Source: DASQHM01 sp035632095 (GTDB lineage Bacteria; Pseudomonadota; Alphaproteobacteria; Ferrovibrionales; Ferrovibrionaceae). From it: 28,032 nt of DNA. Positions 26,121 to 28,032 of this stretch are shown here, in pieces (position 1 is the first letter of the stretch; the number at the start of each line of letters is the position of its first letter). Made by a program: the position numbers and the translations under genes. Where the stretch lies: NCBI GenBank assembly GCA_035632095.1, contig DASQHM010000147.1, forward strand, positions 1 through 28,032, in the 5' to 3' direction. The notes below the pieces were generated by a model. That model was not told the origin of the DNA and did no database searches. It was given only the letters and a program-made list of their open reading frames with translations.

Positions 26121-26135
26121 ATTTGGCGAGAAGCG

Positions 26136-27347
26136 TCAGGCGGCCTGCCGCAGGCCCAGCCGGTCCCATACGTCGGACACCGCGCGCACGAGATGCGCCA
26201 TCATGACGTCGTCGTGGAACGGCGTCGGCGTGATGCGCAGCCGTTCGCCGCCGCGCGGCACGGTCGGATAATTGATCGGCTGGATATAGACGCCGTACTG
26301 ATCCAGCAGCATGTCGCTGGCGCGCTTGCACAGCCCCGCATCGCCGACGAACACCGGCACGATATGGCTGACCGACGGCATGACCGGCAATCCCGCTTCC
26401 TTGAGCAGGCGCTTCAGCGTCGCCGCGCGTTCCTGGTGGCGCTGGCGCACGTCGTCGTGCTGCTTCAGGTGCCGGATGCTGGCGGCGGCTCCGGCGGCGA
26501 TCGCCGGCGGCAGCGCCGTGGTGAAGATGAATCCCGGCGCATAGGAGCGTACCGCATCGATCAGGTTGGCCGAGCCCGCGATATAGCCGCCGACCACGCC
26601 GAACGCCTTGGCCAAGGTGCCTTCGATGACGGTGATGCGATGCATGACGCCGTCGCGTTCGGCGACGCCGCCGCCGCGCCGGCCGTACATGCCGACCGCG
26701 TGCACTTCGTCGAGATAGGTCATGGCGTTGTACCGGTCCGCCAGATCGCAGAATGCTCCGATCGGCGCGATGTCGCCGTCCATGGAATAGACGGATTCGA
26801 AGGCGATCAGTTTCGGGCGCGCCGGATCGTCCTCGCGCAGTAGGCTCTCGAGGTGGGCCGCGTCGTTGTGCCGGAAGATGCGCCGCTCGCAAGCGGCGTG
26901 GCGGATGCCTTCGATCATCGAGGCGTGGTTCAGCGCGTCGGAATAGATGATGCAGCGGGGCAGCAGTTTTCCGATTGTCGAGAGCGCCGCTTCGTTAGCG
27001 ACGAAGCCGGAGGTGAACAGCAGCGCGCCGTCCTTGCCGTGCAGGTCGGCGAGCTCTTCCTCCAGCTCGACCAGCGGATGGTTGGTGCCCGAAATGTTGC
27101 GGGTGCCGCCGGCGCCCGCGCCGTGCCGCTCGATCGCCTCGGTCATGGCCTTGAGCACCGTCGGGTGCTGGCCCATGCCGAGGTAGTCGTTCGAGCACCA
27201 GATGACCACCTCAGGCTTGCCCGGCTGGGAGTGGTTCGTGGCCATGGGGAATCGGCCGGCATGCCGCGCCAGATCGGTGAAGACCCGGTAGCGCCGCTCG
27301 TTCTTCAGCGCCGAAACAGCGTCGGCGAAAACCTTGTCGTAATCCAT
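26136..27347 (-). CDS. hemA: 5-aminolevulinate synthase
   Basis: This 403-aa PLP enzyme condenses glycine and succinyl-CoA to 5-aminolevulinate, the first step of tetrapyrrole synthesis by the C4 (Shemin) route, characteristic of alphaproteobacteria. The N-terminus MDYDKVFADAVSALKNERRY and the motif WCSNDYLGMGQHP are standard. GGTRNISGTNHPLVELEEEL and the PLP-stacking His142 (DALNHASMI) follow. Asp213 lies in YLDEVHAVGMYG and the Schiff-base Lys247 in EGTLAKAFGVVGGY. The length equals that of the Rhodobacter enzyme. GAGG lies about 4 nt before the ATG at 27347; an in-frame extension to 27464 is not conserved-looking and is rejected. Other family members (KBL, BioF) are less likely because the N-terminal block is specific to the synthase. 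It diverges from a MaoC-type gene with 170 bp between starts. Confidence 0.97.
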   Translation of the reverse strand: MDYDKVFADAVSALKNERRYRVFTDLARHAGRFPMATNHSQPGKPEVVIWCSNDYLGMGQHPTVLKAMTEAIERHGAGAGGTRNISGTNHPLVELEEELADLHGKDGALLFTSGFVANEAALSTIGKLLPRCIIYSDALNHASMIEGIRHAACERRIFRHNDAAHLESLLREDDPARPKLIAFESVYSMDGDIAPIGAFCDLADRYNAMTYLDEVHAVGMYGRRGGGVAERDGVMHRITVIEGTLAKAFGVVGGYIAGSANLIDAVRSYAPGFIFTTALPPAIAAGAAASIRHLKQHDDVRQRHQERAATLKRLLKEAGLPVMPSVSHIVPVFVGDAGLCKRASDMLLDQYGVYIQPINYPTVPRGGERLRITPTPFHDDVMMAHLVRAVSDVWDRLGLRQAA

Positions 27348-27400
27348 GACCTCGCGCCCAAATCCAACTCGCACCTGCCCCGCCGCAAACAGCAAGAGTG

Positions 27401-27454
27401 GCGCAATTGCTCCAATAGCGCAAATGCTTAACCGTGCGGCATGTTGTCTCCAAT
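27401..27454. promoter_or_regulatory. repeated motifs in the hemA / hydratase divergent region
   Basis: GCGCAA occurs at 27401-27406 and again at 27418-27423, 17 bp apart, around a small palindrome ATTG-CTC-CAAT (27406-27416). CTCCAAT recurs at 27448-27454. The spacing suggests regulator binding on one face of the helix upstream of hemA. A good -10-like TAGAAT (27471-27476) on the plus strand may belong to the hydratase gene, but I find no matching -35 box. Confidence 0.3.
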
Positions 27455-27517
27455 CGGACCCCAACCGCTGTAGAATTGTTCCTGAACCGCGAACGGACGC
27501 TTCGGGAGGCTCAAAGG

Positions 27518-28032
27518 ATGGACGTCGAGCAATACAAGCAATGGATCGGCCGGCGTGAGGTCCGCGAAGATACGGTTGCCGCGGCGCCCCTTATCAGCTT
27601 CGCCGCCACCCTCGACCGCGACGAGCCGCACCCGAAGCCGGGCGATCCGATACCGCCCGCCGCCCATTGGCTCTATTTCCTGCCCGATACCCGCCAATCC
27701 GAGCTTGGTACCGACGGCATTGCCAAGCGCGGCGGCCTGCTGCCGCCCGTGCCGCTGCCGCGCCGCATGTGGGCGGGCGGGCGGATCGGCTTCCAGCGGC
27801 CGCTTCGCGTCGGCTCGTCGATCCGCCGCGAGACCACGGTCGCCGACGTTTCCTTCAAGGAGGGCCGCAGCGGCAAGCTCTGCTTCGTCCTGCTCAAGCA
27901 CGTCATCTCCGACGAGCAGGGTCCGGCCATCGCCGAGGAGCACGACATTGTCTATCGCGACAATCCCGACCCGAAGGCGCCGCCGCCGAAGCCGCCGGCA
28001 GCGCCGGCATCGGGCGCCTGGCGGCGCGAAAT
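27518..28032 (+). CDS. MaoC-family / FAS1-like dehydratase (mesaconyl-CoA hydratase-like), 3' end outside window
   Basis: This open frame runs from the ATG at 27518 to the window edge without a stop (171 codons visible), so the gene is cut by the window, not broken. The visible part resembles the N-terminal hot-dog half of HTD2 / mesaconyl-C4-CoA hydratase-type proteins, which hydrate enoyl-CoA or acyl-carrier substrates. The block LPRRMWAGGRIGFQRPLRVG is the clearest family mark, followed by ETTVADVSFKEGRSGKLCFV and EEHDIVYRD. The Pro/Ala-rich segment at the end (PKAPPPKPPAAPAS) looks like the linker to the second, catalytic MaoC half, which would follow. A GGAGG lies about 9 nt before the start. 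Substrate and role are not determined; with the acyl-CoA genes next door, a part in dicarboxyl- or methyl-branched acyl-CoA metabolism is possible. Confidence 0.85.
   Translation, partial: MDVEQYKQWIGRREVREDTVAAAPLISFAATLDRDEPHPKPGDPIPPAAHWLYFLPDTRQSELGTDGIAKRGGLLPPVPLPRRMWAGGRIGFQRPLRVGSSIRRETTVADVSFKEGRSGKLCFVLLKHVISDEQGPAIAEEHDIVYRDNPDPKAPPPKPPAAPASGAWRRE

Overview
The window is about 28 kb of GC-rich chromosomal DNA from an alphaproteobacterium. The evidence is the order carA (divergent), yqeY, dnaG, rpoD; a C4-pathway 5-aminolevulinate synthase (hemA); a DUF2852 membrane protein; and a dense set of acyl-CoA catabolic genes. I cannot place it below class; Hyphomicrobiales or Rhodospirillales-type lineages would fit. 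I see no prophage, transposase, CRISPR array or rRNA. One tRNA is present.

Layout. 1-6167 is an information-processing core: carA on the minus strand, then yqeY, dnaG and rpoD on the plus strand, an unusual 105-bp dyad of heptamer repeats, and a CAU-anticodon tRNA that is most likely tRNA-Ile2. 6214-14608 is almost entirely minus strand. It holds an exported protein of unknown function, a SnoaL-like protein, a DUF1993 protein, a MATE efflux pump, a DUF2852 protein, a TetR regulator, a MarC-family protein, an AEC carrier and an MHS-type MFS symporter. Two textbook intrinsic terminators (9986-10020 and 12946-12973) divide this block, and a 25-bp AT-rich palindrome lies between tetR and the DUF2852 gene.

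14821-18910 contains ettA, a MaoC hydratase, and a two-gene plus-strand unit that pairs a stand-alone MetE catalytic domain (MesD-like) with a TauD/TfdA dioxygenase. 18956-21367 is a minus-strand pair: tsaC (Sua5) followed by a D-2-hydroxyacid dehydrogenase-like flavoprotein. 21460-26120 is a plus-strand acyl-CoA block: a DmdC-like acyl-CoA dehydrogenase, then a metallo-beta-lactamase-fold hydrolase, an enoyl-CoA hydratase and an HSDL2-like SDR. The last three appear to share a promoter that carries a perfect 20-bp palindrome. The window ends with hemA on the minus strand and, divergent from it, the start of a mesaconyl-CoA-hydratase-like gene cut by the window edge.

The items most worth following up are the heptamer dyad behind rpoD, the MesD-like plus dioxygenase pair (MesD-type enzymes are described with a different partner), and the two palindromic operators. 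All functional names come from reading motifs and from remembered families; no database search was run.
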